NCBI GenBank assembly: GCA_945860945.1
Contig: CAMASG010000025.1
Coordinates: 1 to 34,096, forward strand
Source: Akkermansia muciniphila
GTDB taxonomy: Bacteria > Verrucomicrobiota > Verrucomicrobiia > Limisphaerales > SIAT01
Direction: 5' to 3'
Length of the DNA stretch: 34,096 bases
Made by a program: the position numbers and the translations under genes. The notes under the pieces were generated by a model. It ran no database searches. It was not told where the DNA came from and was given only the letters and a program-made list of their open reading frames with translations. The number at the start of each line of letters is the position of its first letter. Positions within the stretch are counted from its first letter, which is position 1. Below are positions 1-8,245 of the stretch, piece by piece.

Positions 1-2011
1 GCGCGGGCACCGTGATTTCGCCACGGCGCGTGCTGACCTTCACGAGGTCGCGGTCTTTGATGCCGAGCTTTTCGGCGAGGATCGGATGAATCTCGCAGAG
101 CGGCTCGGGATATTGATCCACGAGGTCGCCGATGCGCCGCGTCTGCGTGCCGCTGAGATACTGCGAAACCACGCGGCCGGTCGTGTAAAAAATCGGATAC
201 TCGGCGTCCACGTCCTCGGCGGGCGGGCGGTACTCGTACGCGTGGAACTTCGCCTTCCCGTCGGGATGATGAAACTTGCCGCCCTCGAAAAGCCGCGGCG
301 TGCCGGGATGCTCTGGCGCGGGACACGGCCAGAAGATGCCATTGTTGTCCTCGATCTTCGCGTAGGTCATTCCGCTGTAATCAATCGGCCCGCCTTTTGA
401 GGCGCGGGTCAACTCCGTGAAAATCTCGCCGGCGTTTGCGTAGGTGAAGAACTTTTCTTTGCCCAAGCGTTTCGCGAGGTCGCAGATGATTTGCCAGTCC
501 ACGCGGGCGTTGCCGGGCGGCGAGACTGAGTTGCGCAGCCGCACGCAGCGGCCCTCGCCGGTCGTGACCGTGCCCTCGTCCTCCTCCTGCAACGAACCCG
601 GCAGCACCACGTCCGCGTAGTGCGCGGTTTCGTTCATGAAGAAATCAATTGAGGCGAAGAACTCGAGCTTCTCGAACGCGGCGCGGGTGCGCGCGGTATC
701 GGGAATGGAGACGAGCGGGTTGAAGCTGATGCTGATGAGTCCTTTGATTTCGCCGCGCTCAATGGCGTCGATAATCTCGCACGCGGTGAGGCCCTGTTTC
801 GGAAGCTCGGGCTCAGGGATACCCCAGAAGTCCGCGATGAACTGGCGGTGCTCGGGCTTGCTGATGTCGCGTCCGCCGGGAAGTTGGTTGCAACGCTGCC
901 CGTGCTCGCGTCCGCCTTGTCCGTTGCCCTGTCCGGTGATCGTGCCGTAACCGCAGCCGGGCTTGCCGATGCGGCCGGTGGCGAGGACGAGATTGATGTA
1001 GGTGAGGACATTCTCGACGCCCTTCGTGTGATGCTCGATGCCGCGCGCGTGCAGCAGCATCGAAGATTCCGCCGGCCCCCAGATTTCCGCGGCCTTCACG
1101 ATGCTCGCTGCGGGGACGCCGGTGATGCGCTCGGTGATCTCGGGCGTGTAACGCTTCACGAGATCGCGGACTTTATCGAAGTCGTGCGTGTGCTCCGGGA
1201 TGAACTTCTCGTCAATCCATCCGCGCTCGATCATCACGTGCAGGATGCCATTGGCCAGCGCGCTGTCGCGGCCGGGGCGCACGGGCAAAAATAAATCCGC
1301 CGTACGCGCGATGGGCGTGATGCGCGGATCGATGACGATGATCTTCGCGCCGTTGTCGCGCGCGCGCCAGACGTAGTCGGTGAGGATGGGGAAGCACTCG
1401 GCGATGTTCGTGCCGGTGAGAATGAGCGCCTTCGTTTTCGGAATGTCCTCCCACGGATTCGCCGCGCGATCGACGCCGAACGCCATGCGATTGGCCGCGC
1501 CCGCGCTGACCATGCAGAGGCGGCCGTTGTAATCGATGTTCGCGGTCTGTAACGCGACGCGCGCGAACTTGCCATTCAAGTAAGCCTTCTCGTTCGTCAT
1601 CGAAGCGCCACCGAGAAAAGCAAACGCGTCCTTGCCGTGCTTGGACTGGATGTCGCGGATAGCCGCGACGGTCTTGTCCATCGCCTCGTCCCACGAAGCC
1701 GTGCGGAAGCCGTCGTCGCTGCGGATGAGCGGCGAGAGCAGGCGGTCGGGGTGCTCGTTCTGCATATAGCGCTTCACGCCCTTCGGGCAGAGCTTGCCCT
1801 CGTTGACAGGGAATTCCTCCCACGGCTCGAAGCCGATGACCTTGTTGTCTTTGACCTTGAGCTGAATGCCGCACTGCACGCCGCAGAAGACGCAGTGGGT
1901 CTTCACGAGCTTGTCCGGCTCGCGATTGTCCCAGCCGCCGGCGGGGATGTAAGCCGGATGCGGGCCGTAGCGTTCGATGTATTTCTCTTCGGATAAAGTC
2001 AGCGTGGCCAT
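1..2011 (-). CDS. narB: Assimilatory nitrate reductase, molybdopterin catalytic subunit (NarB/NasA type), 3' end outside the window
   Basis: Reduces nitrate to nitrite in the cytoplasm with a Mo-bis-MGD cofactor and an N-terminal [4Fe-4S] cluster. The frame is open from ATG at 2009-2011 to the left edge (670 codons). The cluster cysteines C40, C43, C47 and C75 follow the CxxC-x3-C...C pattern (CVFCGVQCG, then KLCPKG). The predicted Mo ligand is C166 in GRLCMVSAG. The segment [14 protein letters not shown] and [14 protein letters not shown] are typical of the NarB/NasA branch rather than formate dehydrogenase. No Tat signal is visible, which fits a cytoplasmic assimilatory enzyme. The visible end ([15 protein letters not shown]) lies in the C-terminal cofactor-binding domain, so roughly 40-100 residues are probably missing. 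Only 10 bases separate it from the upstream cytochrome-like gene, and it is probably the last visible gene of the narK operon. An added C-terminal [2Fe-2S] domain cannot be excluded. Confidence 0.92.
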   Translation of the reverse strand, partial: MATLTLSEEKYIERYGPHPAYIPAGGWDNREPDKLVKTHCVFCGVQCGIQLKVKDNKVIGFEPWEEFPVNEGKLCPKGVKRYMQNEHPDRLLSPLIRSDDGFRTASWDEAMDKTVAAIRDIQSKHGKDAFAFLGGASMTNEKAYLNGKFARVALQTANIDYNGRLCMVSAGAANRMAFGVDRAANPWEDIPKTKALILTGTNIAECFPILTDYVWRARDNGAKIIVIDPRITPIARTADLFLPVRPGRDSALANGILHVMIERGWIDEKFIPEHTHDFDKVRDLVKRYTPEITERITGVPAASIVKAAEIWGPAESSMLLHARGIEHHTKGVENVLTYINLVLATGRIGKPGCGYGTITGQGNGQGGREHGQRCNQLPGGRDISKPEHRQFIADFWGIPEPELPKQGLTACEIIDAIERGEIKGLISISFNPLVSIPDTARTRAAFEKLEFFASIDFFMNETAHYADVVLPGSLQEEDEGTVTTGEGRCVRLRNSVSPPGNARVDWQIICDLAKRLGKEKFFTYANAGEIFTELTRASKGGPIDYSGMTYAKIEDNNGIFWPCPAPEHPGTPRLFEGGKFHHPDGKAKFHAYEYRPPAEDVDAEYPIFYTTGRVVSQYLSGTQTRRIGDLVDQYPEPLCEIHPILAEKLGIKDRDLVKVSTRRGEITVPA

Positions 2012-2021
2012 AAGTGAAAAG

Positions 2022-3113
2022 TCAGCGGCCGAGCGTTCGGCCTTGGTTCAACGCCAGCAACCGGCGGCGGCAGGCGGGGCAGATGTCTTGATAATGTACC
2101 TCGCCCTTCGCCGTGGCGAAACGGTAGTTGAAGCCGAGTTGGTCGAGCACGGTCTTGAGATCATCCACGTGCATCTGGCTGGCGAAATCCTCACCGCAGC
2201 GGCGGCAGTGCGCGCGCGCGCCGTCGGTGCCCGCTTTCTTGTAGAGCGAGACGCAGAGCGAGCAGGTGCGCTGGAACATGTGGAAGAGCTTGCCGAACGG
2301 AATGTAGAGCAGCAGTGCCACCACGCTCACCATGTGGATCACCGCCCACAGGCCGTGGCCGCGGCCTGCGAGAAACTTGTAGCTCACCGTCAACGCGAGG
2401 CCGGTCGCCGTGACGGCGAAGATGAGCAGCAGCGGGAGGATGTCCTCGAAGAACGTCTGCGTCGCGCGCTCACCGACGTCGGTCACGCGCCGGATTGCGG
2501 CCATCACGAGACCGACCAGCACGATGACGCCGGCGACGTTCAGCAGGTTGAACATCACGAGCGCTTTAAAACTGTGAACGCTGAAGCTGTCCACCGGCAG
2601 GCCGAACATCAGCACGCGGTACATCTCGGCGTTGTCCGGAAAGCTTTCGAAATGAATCCAGCCGAACACGAGCGGGAAGGTGATGGCGAACGCCAGCGTG
2701 GAACCGCCGGAGAGGCAGAGGTGCATCACCCAACGATACACGCTGCGGCGGCGGATGAAGGTCTGCGCCGCGAAGTTTGTCGCCAGCGCCGCGCCGAGCG
2801 TTCCTGCGCCGATCGGCAAGGGGAGGCGTTCGGCGGATGGTGGCTGCGTGATGGCGGGAGCCGTTGAACTTTTGTTTCCACGCCGGAACAGGAGTTGGAA
2901 CCCCCGCTTGAAATACATCCGCGACGGCGGCCGCTGCGCCCAGACAACAAAGCGGTAGCCGACCGCGAACGCCGCCAGCGTCGAGCCGATGGCGTAGCCC
3001 GTCAGCGCCGGATCGAAATGCGCCAACCCGTGCGAGCCGAGGGCGATTCCCAGCAGCACCGCCAGCGCGAGCGCCGTCCCCGCGACCAAAGCTTTTGTAT
3101 CGAACCAATTCAT
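2022..3113 (-). CDS. NarI-like dihaem cytochrome b membrane protein with C-terminal Cys-pair domain
   Basis: The 363 residues have about six hydrophobic segments (about 6-27, 37-58, 130-152, 183-206, 222-246 and 254-275). Paired histidines sit in the NarI pattern: H131 and H154 around one helix, H260 and H278 around another ([23 protein letters not shown]). In the NarI family such histidines ligate two haems that take electrons from quinol. The C-terminal tail is cytoplasmic-type and carries three CxxC pairs (C284/C287, C303/C306, C345/C348), suggesting a zinc ribbon or an Fe-S site. It lies between the kinase/phosphatase gene and narB, so I infer that it supplies electrons to, or anchors, the nitrate reductase. 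Classical assimilatory NarB uses ferredoxin or NADH partners instead, so this pairing is notable. The family assignment rests on motif spacing only. Confidence 0.75.
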   Translation of the reverse strand: MNWFDTKALVAGTALALAVLLGIALGSHGLAHFDPALTGYAIGSTLAAFAVGYRFVVWAQRPPSRMYFKRGFQLLFRRGNKSSTAPAITQPPSAERLPLPIGAGTLGAALATNFAAQTFIRRRSVYRWVMHLCLSGGSTLAFAITFPLVFGWIHFESFPDNAEMYRVLMFGLPVDSFSVHSFKALVMFNLLNVAGVIVLVGLVMAAIRRVTDVGERATQTFFEDILPLLLIFAVTATGLALTVSYKFLAGRGHGLWAVIHMVSVVALLLYIPFGKLFHMFQRTCSLCVSLYKKAGTDGARAHCRRCGEDFASQMHVDDLKTVLDQLGFNYRFATAKGEVHYQDICPACRRRLLALNQGRTLGR

Positions 3114-3246
3114 CCCGTTGCCTTAGAGCAGGTCGGATGCCGGATGAACGTGTGTGACTGTATTGGATGGTTTTCCTAACTTTGCGCGGGATTGGGATTC
3201 CCTTTGCCAGAGTGAAGGTACGCAGTTTGCGCAAAAAGCAACAGGG

Positions 3247-4887
3247 TCACTTCCGGACGAGCAGCTTGTAGAGAAGGAAGAGGTTCGCCGCCAGCAGCAG
3301 GAAGAAACCGGTTTTGTAGAAGAGGACGGGGTTCCGCTCGAGCAACGGCGCGTCTTTGCGGAAGAACGGCTTCACCTTGCCTGGGTTCTCGAGATCGAAC
3401 TTCATCTCCGAGTAGCTGTGGTAGCGGTTCTCGATTTGCGGAGCGACGGCGCGCAGTAGCACCGACTCCAGCCACGGCGGGATGTTCGGGTTCAGTGTCG
3501 CCGGCAGTTTGGATGCGCCAAAGTGCGGCGTCTGGAACGGCTCGATTTCGCCATACGGAAACGTGCCGGTCACCGCCTCGAACACCGTCACGCCGATGGC
3601 GAAAATCTCCGTGAGCTCGGAACACGGCGCGTTGTGGAAACGTTCCGGCGCGAGATAGCTCGGCGTGCCAGCGCGGCTCGTCACGGAGAAGACCTCGCTG
3701 ATGCTGCCGAAGTCGATCAGCTTGAATCGCACCTGCTCGCCCTCGCGCAGCACGAGGATATTTTCGGGCTTGATGTCGCCGTGCACGAGATCGAGCCGCA
3801 GCAGGAATTGCCCCGCATCGAGCAGGAAGCTCGCGAGCTTCACCGTCTCGTCCAGCGGCAACGGCCCGGCGCGGAGCGTTTCCTTCAGCGTCGGCGCCTC
3901 CACGTATTCCATAACGTAGCAGAGCGTGCGCGCATTCTCCGGCACGTAGGCGTGGATGAAAAAGTCGGCCCACAAGCGCGTGAGCGTCCAGATCTCTTTA
4001 TGGAATTGGTTCAGCACCGTCTCGCTGTCGCGCGCTTGAATTGGGGCGAACTTGATGGCGACCTCATTATCGCCGTGTTTCGCGATCCACGTGCGCTCGT
4101 TCTGGTTGAGCGGACGGATCAAAGTGGAGCTCTCGAAAATCTGTCCCGCGTAAAGCGTCTCGGGAATCTCCAGCCGCTGGCCGCTGCTTCGCAACGGGTC
4201 GATGGCGGTGATTTCAGCCACCACAGCCGAGATGTCGTCGAGCGTCTCCTCGGTCGCTTTCTCCCGCGCGGCCGTAGCGATCGTGCGCGCGCTGGCGCGT
4301 TGGAGAAGAAGCAATTTCAAATCCTCATCGGCCAGCAGATTGGAGACGCCGTCGGAGCAGAGCAGCAGTATGTCGCCAGTCGCGATCACGTGTTGGAAGG
4401 TGTGCGGCGCGACGTCCGCCGTCATTCCGACGGCCTGAGTCAGCACGTGCCGGAACTGCGCGGCCGCCTCGGTCTGGTCGCGCGAGAGCTGGTGCAGCTC
4501 GCCTTCGTGCAGCAGATAAACGCGCGAGTCGCCGACGTTGAGCCCGTGGAGCTGGTTGCCCTCGAGCGCCGCCACGGCCAGCGTGGTGAGCATCTCGGGA
4601 CGCTCGAATTTGGCGTGCGATTCGGAGTGGAGCGTGTGGTTGAGGCGTTGGGTGAATTCCTTCAACGCCTGCGGCAGGCTCCAGTTGCGCGGACGCGATT
4701 GGAAGTTTCCCGTCAGCGTCGTCACGGTGCGGCGCGCGGCTTCGCCACCGGCGGCGGCGGTGCCCACGCCATCGGCCATCACGGCGATGAGCGAGTCCTG
4801 CCAGATCTGCGCCGCGAAGGCGTCCTGCGAACCGTCCGCTTCAGAGCGGGCGATTCCGTGGCTGGTGATGTTGGCTTTCAACGGCAT
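3247..4887 (-). CDS. Bifunctional PP2C-family phosphatase / Ser-Thr protein kinase, C-terminal membrane anchor
   Basis: The 546-residue fusion has an N-terminal PP2C domain (about 5-228) with metal-binding motifs D22 (QDAF), ADGVGT at 38-43, GDSR at 119-122, CSDGV at 177-181 and LDDIS at 216-220. A protein kinase domain follows (about 255-500): probable beta3 lysine K279 (VAIKF), catalytic loop HGDIKPEN at 369-376 (HGD in place of HRD), DFG at 392-394 and APE at 413-415. A single transmembrane helix lies near 523-541, so both domains are probably cytoplasmic. Fusions of this layout occur in nitrate/nitrite assimilation operons of Pseudomonas next to nirB and the nitrate transporter. Here the gene lies between narK and the reductase genes. 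It probably adjusts nitrate uptake or reduction by phosphorylation; the substrate is unknown. A 133-base gap separates it from the next gene, so an internal promoter is possible. Confidence 0.92.
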   Translation of the reverse strand: MPLKANITSHGIARSEADGSQDAFAAQIWQDSLIAVMADGVGTAAAGGEAARRTVTTLTGNFQSRPRNWSLPQALKEFTQRLNHTLHSESHAKFERPEMLTTLAVAALEGNQLHGLNVGDSRVYLLHEGELHQLSRDQTEAAAQFRHVLTQAVGMTADVAPHTFQHVIATGDILLLCSDGVSNLLADEDLKLLLLQRASARTIATAAREKATEETLDDISAVVAEITAIDPLRSSGQRLEIPETLYAGQIFESSTLIRPLNQNERTWIAKHGDNEVAIKFAPIQARDSETVLNQFHKEIWTLTRLWADFFIHAYVPENARTLCYVMEYVEAPTLKETLRAGPLPLDETVKLASFLLDAGQFLLRLDLVHGDIKPENILVLREGEQVRFKLIDFGSISEVFSVTSRAGTPSYLAPERFHNAPCSELTEIFAIGVTVFEAVTGTFPYGEIEPFQTPHFGASKLPATLNPNIPPWLESVLLRAVAPQIENRYHSYSEMKFDLENPGKVKPFFRKDAPLLERNPVLFYKTGFFLLLAANLFLLYKLLVRK

Positions 4888-4932
4888 GGTGATTTAACAG
4901 AAGGAGCGGATTTCACCAAGCCTGTGCTGCGC

Positions 4933-6144
4933 TCAGATGCGCGCCTGCGCCAGCGCGCCCCAAGTCGTGCGCCAGCGTTTCTTGACCAAATTCAGCCCGA
5001 CGAGAGCGAGGAGGCAAATGCCGGCGAACACCAGCAGTCCCGTCGTGTAGGAGTCGGTGTATTGCTTACTCTGGCCCATCATGTTCGCGAGCAGGAACCC
5101 GCCCAACCCGCCGCCGCAACCGACGAGGCCGGTCATCACGCCAATGTCTTTGCCGAAGCGTTGTGGCAGGAGCTGGAACACCGAGCCGTTGCCCATCCCG
5201 AACGCGCCGCACGCGACGAAGAACGCCGCCACGTTCACCCACAGATGTCCGGAGAGCGCACCCACCACCAGCGCCGCACACGCCACGGTGTAGTAGATGT
5301 GCAGCGAGCGGATGCCACCGATGCGGTCGGAGATCGCGCTGCCGACAGGACGTCCGAGGGCGCCGATCGCCGTGCAAAGCGCGACGAGATCGCCCGACTG
5401 CGCCGCCGTGAGGCCGAAGCGTTCCTTGAAATACATTCCGAGCGAGTAGGCCAGCCCGACAAATCCGCCGAAGCTCACCGTGTAGAAGAAACAGAACCAG
5501 TGGACGTCTTTGTCGCGGAACATCCGGAAATAGTCGCCGATCTTCTTGGGCGTGACCTGCACCGGCGGCTCTTTCGAAACGATGATGTAAACCGCCAGCA
5601 CCAGCACCGCGGGGATTAGGGCCAACCCGAACACCGCTTCCCAGCCGTAGATGTCCGCCAGACGCGGCGCCAGCAACGCGTCAATCACCACGCCGATGTT
5701 GCCCGCGCCCGCCAACCCCATCACCAGTCCCTGCATGCGCGGCGGATACCAGCGGCCCGCCTGCGGCAGCGCCACGGCGAAGCTCGCCCCCGCCACGCCC
5801 AGCACCACGCCCATCAACAGCACGGCGTTGTAATCTTTCAGTCCGACCAGCCACGCGGTGCTTAAGCCGGCGATGACGATCAACTGCGCCATGATTCCGG
5901 TGGGCTTGGCGCCGATGCGGTCCACCATCAATCCCAGCACCAACCGGAAGAGGCCGCCAAAGAGGATCGGCACCGACACCATGAAGAAGCGTTGCTGCGC
6001 GGTGAGGTTGAGGGATTCCGGCGCGGCGATCTGGTTGGCCAGCACGCCCAGCAGCGTCCAGACCATGAAGCTGAAATCGAAGTAGAGGAAGGCGGTCACC
6101 AGCGTCGGGAAGTGTCCGGCCTTTTTCAATTCAGAGAGTTTCAT
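4933..6144 (-). CDS. narK: NarK/NasA-type MFS nitrate (nitrite) transporter
   Basis: This 403-residue, 12-helix major facilitator imports nitrate across the inner membrane. The N-terminal segment YFDFSFMVWTLLGVLA is typical of NarK. The two nitrate-signature regions are visible: GLAGAGNIG at about 143-151 and GLVGCGGGLGGF at 339-350. R67 (GGLFRLVLG) and R265 (GALGRPVG) occupy the positions expected for the paired substrate-binding arginines. It is the first gene of the minus-strand operon and is followed after 45 bases by the kinase/phosphatase gene. The ATG is at 6142-6144, with no clear Shine-Dalgarno sequence. The upstream region holds a sigma-54-like element and a LysR-type palindrome. 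The assimilatory context argues for uptake rather than nitrite export. Confidence 0.93.
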   Translation of the reverse strand: MKLSELKKAGHFPTLVTAFLYFDFSFMVWTLLGVLANQIAAPESLNLTAQQRFFMVSVPILFGGLFRLVLGLMVDRIGAKPTGIMAQLIVIAGLSTAWLVGLKDYNAVLLMGVVLGVAGASFAVALPQAGRWYPPRMQGLVMGLAGAGNIGVVIDALLAPRLADIYGWEAVFGLALIPAVLVLAVYIIVSKEPPVQVTPKKIGDYFRMFRDKDVHWFCFFYTVSFGGFVGLAYSLGMYFKERFGLTAAQSGDLVALCTAIGALGRPVGSAISDRIGGIRSLHIYYTVACAALVVGALSGHLWVNVAAFFVACGAFGMGNGSVFQLLPQRFGKDIGVMTGLVGCGGGLGGFLLANMMGQSKQYTDSYTTGLLVFAGICLLALVGLNLVKKRWRTTWGALAQARI

Positions 6145-6176
6145 TGTCAGTGCGTCACGTTCAGTTTGGTAGCTGA

Positions 6177-6191
6177 GGCACTCCTCGTGCC
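6177..6191 (-). promoter_or_regulatory. Small hairpin in the predicted narK leader
   Basis: Read on the minus strand, GGCAC and GTGCC form a perfect 5-bp stem around the 5-base loop GAGGA. If transcription starts about 12 bases past the -12 element (near 6193), the hairpin lies at the very 5' end of the narK mRNA. It could stabilise the transcript or bind a regulator. It is short, and its function is inferred only from its position. Confidence 0.35.
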
Positions 6192-6202
6192 GTCACCTCA
6201 AA

Positions 6203-6220
6203 GAGCGGGAAGCGTGCCAA
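6203..6220 (-). promoter_or_regulatory. Candidate sigma-54 (-24/-12) promoter of the narK operon
   Basis: On the minus strand the sequence is TTGGCACG, then CTTC, then CCGCTC. The -24 half matches the sigma-54 consensus completely. The invariant GG (6218-6217) and GC (6206-6205) are separated by exactly 10 bases, while the TT before GC is replaced by CC. A start near 6193 would give a leader of about 49 bases before narK. Nitrate-assimilation operons in several proteobacteria use sigma-54, so the context fits, but no enhancer-binding regulator gene is visible here. Confidence 0.5.
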
Positions 6221-6243
6221 GCCCGTTTCACTTGGCTCGCCAG

Positions 6244-6256
6244 TTGCTTGAAGCAA
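6244..6256. promoter_or_regulatory. Candidate LysR-type operator (T-N11-A palindrome)
   Basis: TTGCTT-G-AAGCAA is a perfect 6+1+6 inverted repeat that matches the T-N11-A pattern of LysR-family sites. It lies 30 bases upstream of the lysR start and about 50-60 bases upstream of the predicted narK transcription start. That position would suit both autoregulation and control of the nitrate operon. Confidence 0.55.
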
Positions 6257-6286
6257 ACCAGTGTTTAACTTGAAAGGTGTTCATCC

Positions 6287-7195
6287 ATGATTCCAACCAT
6301 TGACACCCGCCAACTGCGCGCGTTCGCGATGCTGGCGGAGACGAGCAGCTTCACGCAGGCGGCCAAGCGGCTGCATCTCTCGCAGTCCGCTGTGAGCCAC
6401 TCGATGCGCGCGCTGGAGGAAAATCTCGGCTGTCTCCTTTTTGACAGGGTGGGCAAAAAGGTTTTGCTCACGCAGGCCGGAGAAACCCTTCTGCATCACG
6501 CGCAAAAAATCTTGCAGGAGATGGCCGCCGCGCGCGCCGCGCTCGAGCAACTCGGTAAGTGGGGGCAGGTGCGCCTGCGCATCGGTGCCAGCACCACCGC
6601 CTGCGAGCATCTGCTGCCGCCGGTGTTGCGCGAGATCAAGTCCTCGTTCCCCAAGTGCATCATCAACATCTGTCCCGGCGACACGCTCGAGGCGCTCGAG
6701 TTCGTCCGCACCAACCGCGTCGATCTCGCCCTCACCCTCGAACCGCACCACGAGGAACAGTTCGAGTTCCATCCCATCTTCAGCGACGAGCTCTGCTTCT
6801 TCGTCGCCCCGCAACATCCGTGGGCGCTGGCCCAGCGGGTGGCGCGCGACCAGATCCCGCTGCAGAACTACATCCTCTACGACAAGGTCAGCTACACCTT
6901 CCGCCTCATCGAGGATTACTTCCGCGAGGAGGAGATGTCGCTGAACACCGTCATCGAGCTCGGCAGCATGGAGGCGATGAAAGAGCTGGTGAAGCTGGGC
7001 CTCGGCGTCGGCATCCTCGCCCCGTGGATCTGCCGCAAGGAGATGGCCGACGGCTCGCTCGTCGCCCTGCCGCTCGGTAAGCGCAAGCTCCGCCGCCAAT
7101 GGGGCATCCTCCACTGGCGCGGACGCCGGCTTTCATTGATCGAAGAAACCTTCCTGCGCCTCTGCCGCGCCGACACCGTGCGCCTCGCCGCCTAA
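6287..7195 (+). CDS. LysR-family transcriptional regulator, probably of nitrate assimilation
   Basis: The 302 residues follow the standard LysR layout. An N-terminal winged helix-turn-helix (about 5-65) includes the recognition region SFTQAAKRLHLSQSAVSHSM and the wing LFDRVGKKVLLTQAG. A linker helix and a periplasmic-binding-protein-like effector domain (about 92-295) follow. The start is supported by an AAAGGTG ribosome-binding sequence at 6273-6279. The gene is divergent from narK with a 142-base gap containing a T-N11-A palindrome. In cyanobacteria the LysR regulator NtcB controls nitrate-assimilation genes, and LysR proteins often control the divergent operon. I therefore infer a regulator of the narK-narB operon. 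The effector (nitrite, 2-oxoglutarate or other) cannot be read from the sequence, and some features also resemble CysB/CbbR-type members. Confidence 0.9.
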   Translation: MIPTIDTRQLRAFAMLAETSSFTQAAKRLHLSQSAVSHSMRALEENLGCLLFDRVGKKVLLTQAGETLLHHAQKILQEMAAARAALEQLGKWGQVRLRIGASTTACEHLLPPVLREIKSSFPKCIINICPGDTLEALEFVRTNRVDLALTLEPHHEEQFEFHPIFSDELCFFVAPQHPWALAQRVARDQIPLQNYILYDKVSYTFRLIEDYFREEEMSLNTVIELGSMEAMKELVKLGLGVGILAPWICRKEMADGSLVALPLGKRKLRRQWGILHWRGRRLSLIEETFLRLCRADTVRLAA

Positions 7196-7264
7196 ACCTC
7201 GCCTCACGCGGACCCGTCACAGGTTTGACTTTGGCGTGACTCTTCTTTAAGGAAAGGGTCACCT

Positions 7265-7780
7265 ATGAAACGTTACTTGCTCCTATCCGCCCTGTTCCTC
7301 GCCTGCGTCGCCCACGCTCAGGAGAAGTTCAAGGTCAGCACCGTCACCTTCAGCCGCCCAGCCGGATGGGAATCCCTCCCCGCCGCCGGCATGCGCGCCG
7401 CCGAGCTCCGGCTGGTGGATGCCAAGACCAAGGACGAAGCCGAGATGGCCTTCTTCCACTTCGGCCCCGCCAACGGCGGCGGCACCGAGGCCAACGTCAA
7501 ACGCTGGTTCGGCCTCTTCGTGGAGAAGGACGCCGCCCTCAAGCAGAAGGTGGACACCCTGAAGGCCGGCAAGACCGCCGTCACCTACGTCCAAGCCGAG
7601 GGCACCTACATGAAAGGACCGCCCTTGGGAGATAAGACCCCGATGCGCGGCTGGATCCTGCTCGGCGCCATCGTCGAAGCCGAAGGCGGCCACATCTTCA
7701 TCCGCATGACCGGCCCGTCCGCCCTCGTGACCGCCCGCGCGCCCGAGTTCAAGAAGATGGTCGAAGGCGCGCTGAAGTAA
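7265..7780 (+). CDS. Small secreted protein of unknown function
   Basis: I do not recognise a named family. The 171 residues begin with a clear signal peptide (MKRYLLLSALFLACVAHA, probable cleavage before Q19). The mature part of about 150 residues is predicted soluble and periplasmic or exported, with alternating beta-like segments such as KVSTVTFSRPAGWE, AEMAFFHFGP and HIFIRMTGPSALV. The C-terminal FKKMVEGALK resembles the end of PsbP/Mog1-like folds, in which a protein ends with a helix packed on a sheet, but this is only an impression. The start is supported by AAGGAAAGGG at 7250-7259. It follows lysR after 69 bases on the same strand, so co-transcription is possible, but no functional link to nitrate is visible. 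Confidence 0.8.
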   Translation: MKRYLLLSALFLACVAHAQEKFKVSTVTFSRPAGWESLPAAGMRAAELRLVDAKTKDEAEMAFFHFGPANGGGTEANVKRWFGLFVEKDAALKQKVDTLKAGKTAVTYVQAEGTYMKGPPLGDKTPMRGWILLGAIVEAEGGHIFIRMTGPSALVTARAPEFKKMVEGALK

Positions 7781-7826
7781 TTCCTTCGCCTTGATTCCAA
7801 AGACGGGGCGGGCAGACTTGAGGGGC

Positions 7827-8165
7827 ATGAGTGAGCCGACCTGTCCGATGTGTGAGATGAGCGAGATACTCATCCACTTCAAACACTACGAATGCGTCAC
7901 CTGCCGCCACGAGTGGAGCATCGCGGAGGCCCCGGATGCGGCTCCACTCGCGCGGGTGGTGAAGGACGCCTATGGCAACATCCTCGCCGCCGGCGACTTG
8001 GTGGCGATGATCAAGGACCTCAAGCTGAAGAACTCCTTGCAGGTCCTCAAGAGCGGCACGAAGTCCAAGCCGATCCGCCTCGTCGACGGAGACCACGAAA
8101 TTGACTGCAAAATGGACGGCGTCGCCATCGCGCTGAAAGCCTGCTTTGTGAAGAAGGTCCTTTAA
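7827..8165 (+). CDS. yjdM: YjdM/PhnA-family zinc-ribbon protein
   Basis: The 112-residue cytoplasmic protein has the typical YjdM (formerly PhnA) layout. An N-terminal zinc ribbon has cysteines C6, C9, C23 and C26 (CPMC...CVTC), and a small beta-barrel domain follows with VVKDAYGNILAAGD and the C-terminal KACFVKKVL. The length matches the usual 110-113 residues. I chose ATG 7827 because the protein then begins MSEPTCPMC as in the family and has a GAGGGG ribosome-binding sequence just upstream. An in-frame TTG at 7791 would add 12 residues not seen in the family. The molecular function is unsettled; the old link to phosphonoacetate hydrolase does not apply to this family as a whole. Confidence 0.9.
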   Translation: MSEPTCPMCEMSEILIHFKHYECVTCRHEWSIAEAPDAAPLARVVKDAYGNILAAGDLVAMIKDLKLKNSLQVLKSGTKSKPIRLVDGDHEIDCKMDGVAIALKACFVKKVL

Positions 8166-8192
8166 CGACGCCGCATCGCCGTGCCAAACAAT

Positions 8193-8219
8193 TCAGGCGC
8201 GGCTTTTGGGCGCGCCTGA
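8193..8219. terminator. Hairpin between convergent genes, probable bidirectional terminator
   Basis: TCAGGCGCG and CGCGCCTGA form a perfect 9-bp GC-rich stem around a 9-base loop. It lies between the end of yjdM and the end of the convergent metallophosphoesterase gene. No T-tract follows on either strand, so intrinsic termination would be inefficient; it may instead block 3' exonucleases. Confidence 0.55.
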
Positions 8220-8245
8220 CTGCTTCCACTGGGGCTGGCGGAGGG

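Noticed and set aside
3226-3235. Palindrome TTTGCGCAAA downstream of the kinase/phosphatase gene
   Set aside because: It is too short to form a stable hairpin with a loop, and nothing nearby supports a terminator or operator role.
3523-5619. A 698-codon open frame on the plus strand opposite the kinase/phosphatase and narK genes
   Set aside because: It is antisense to two well-recognised genes and crosses their intergenic gap. Its translation is Arg/Glu/His-rich with no domain, as expected for shadows in high-GC DNA.
6145-6193. A NasT-type (ANTAR) antitermination leader before narK
   Set aside because: That mechanism needs two hairpins with hexaloops and a terminator. Only one short hairpin with a 5-base loop is present, and the leader is too short.
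7225-7253. TTGACT and TAAGGA as a -35/-10 promoter before the small secreted protein
   Set aside because: The -10 match is poor, overlaps the ribosome-binding sequence, and would leave almost no leader.
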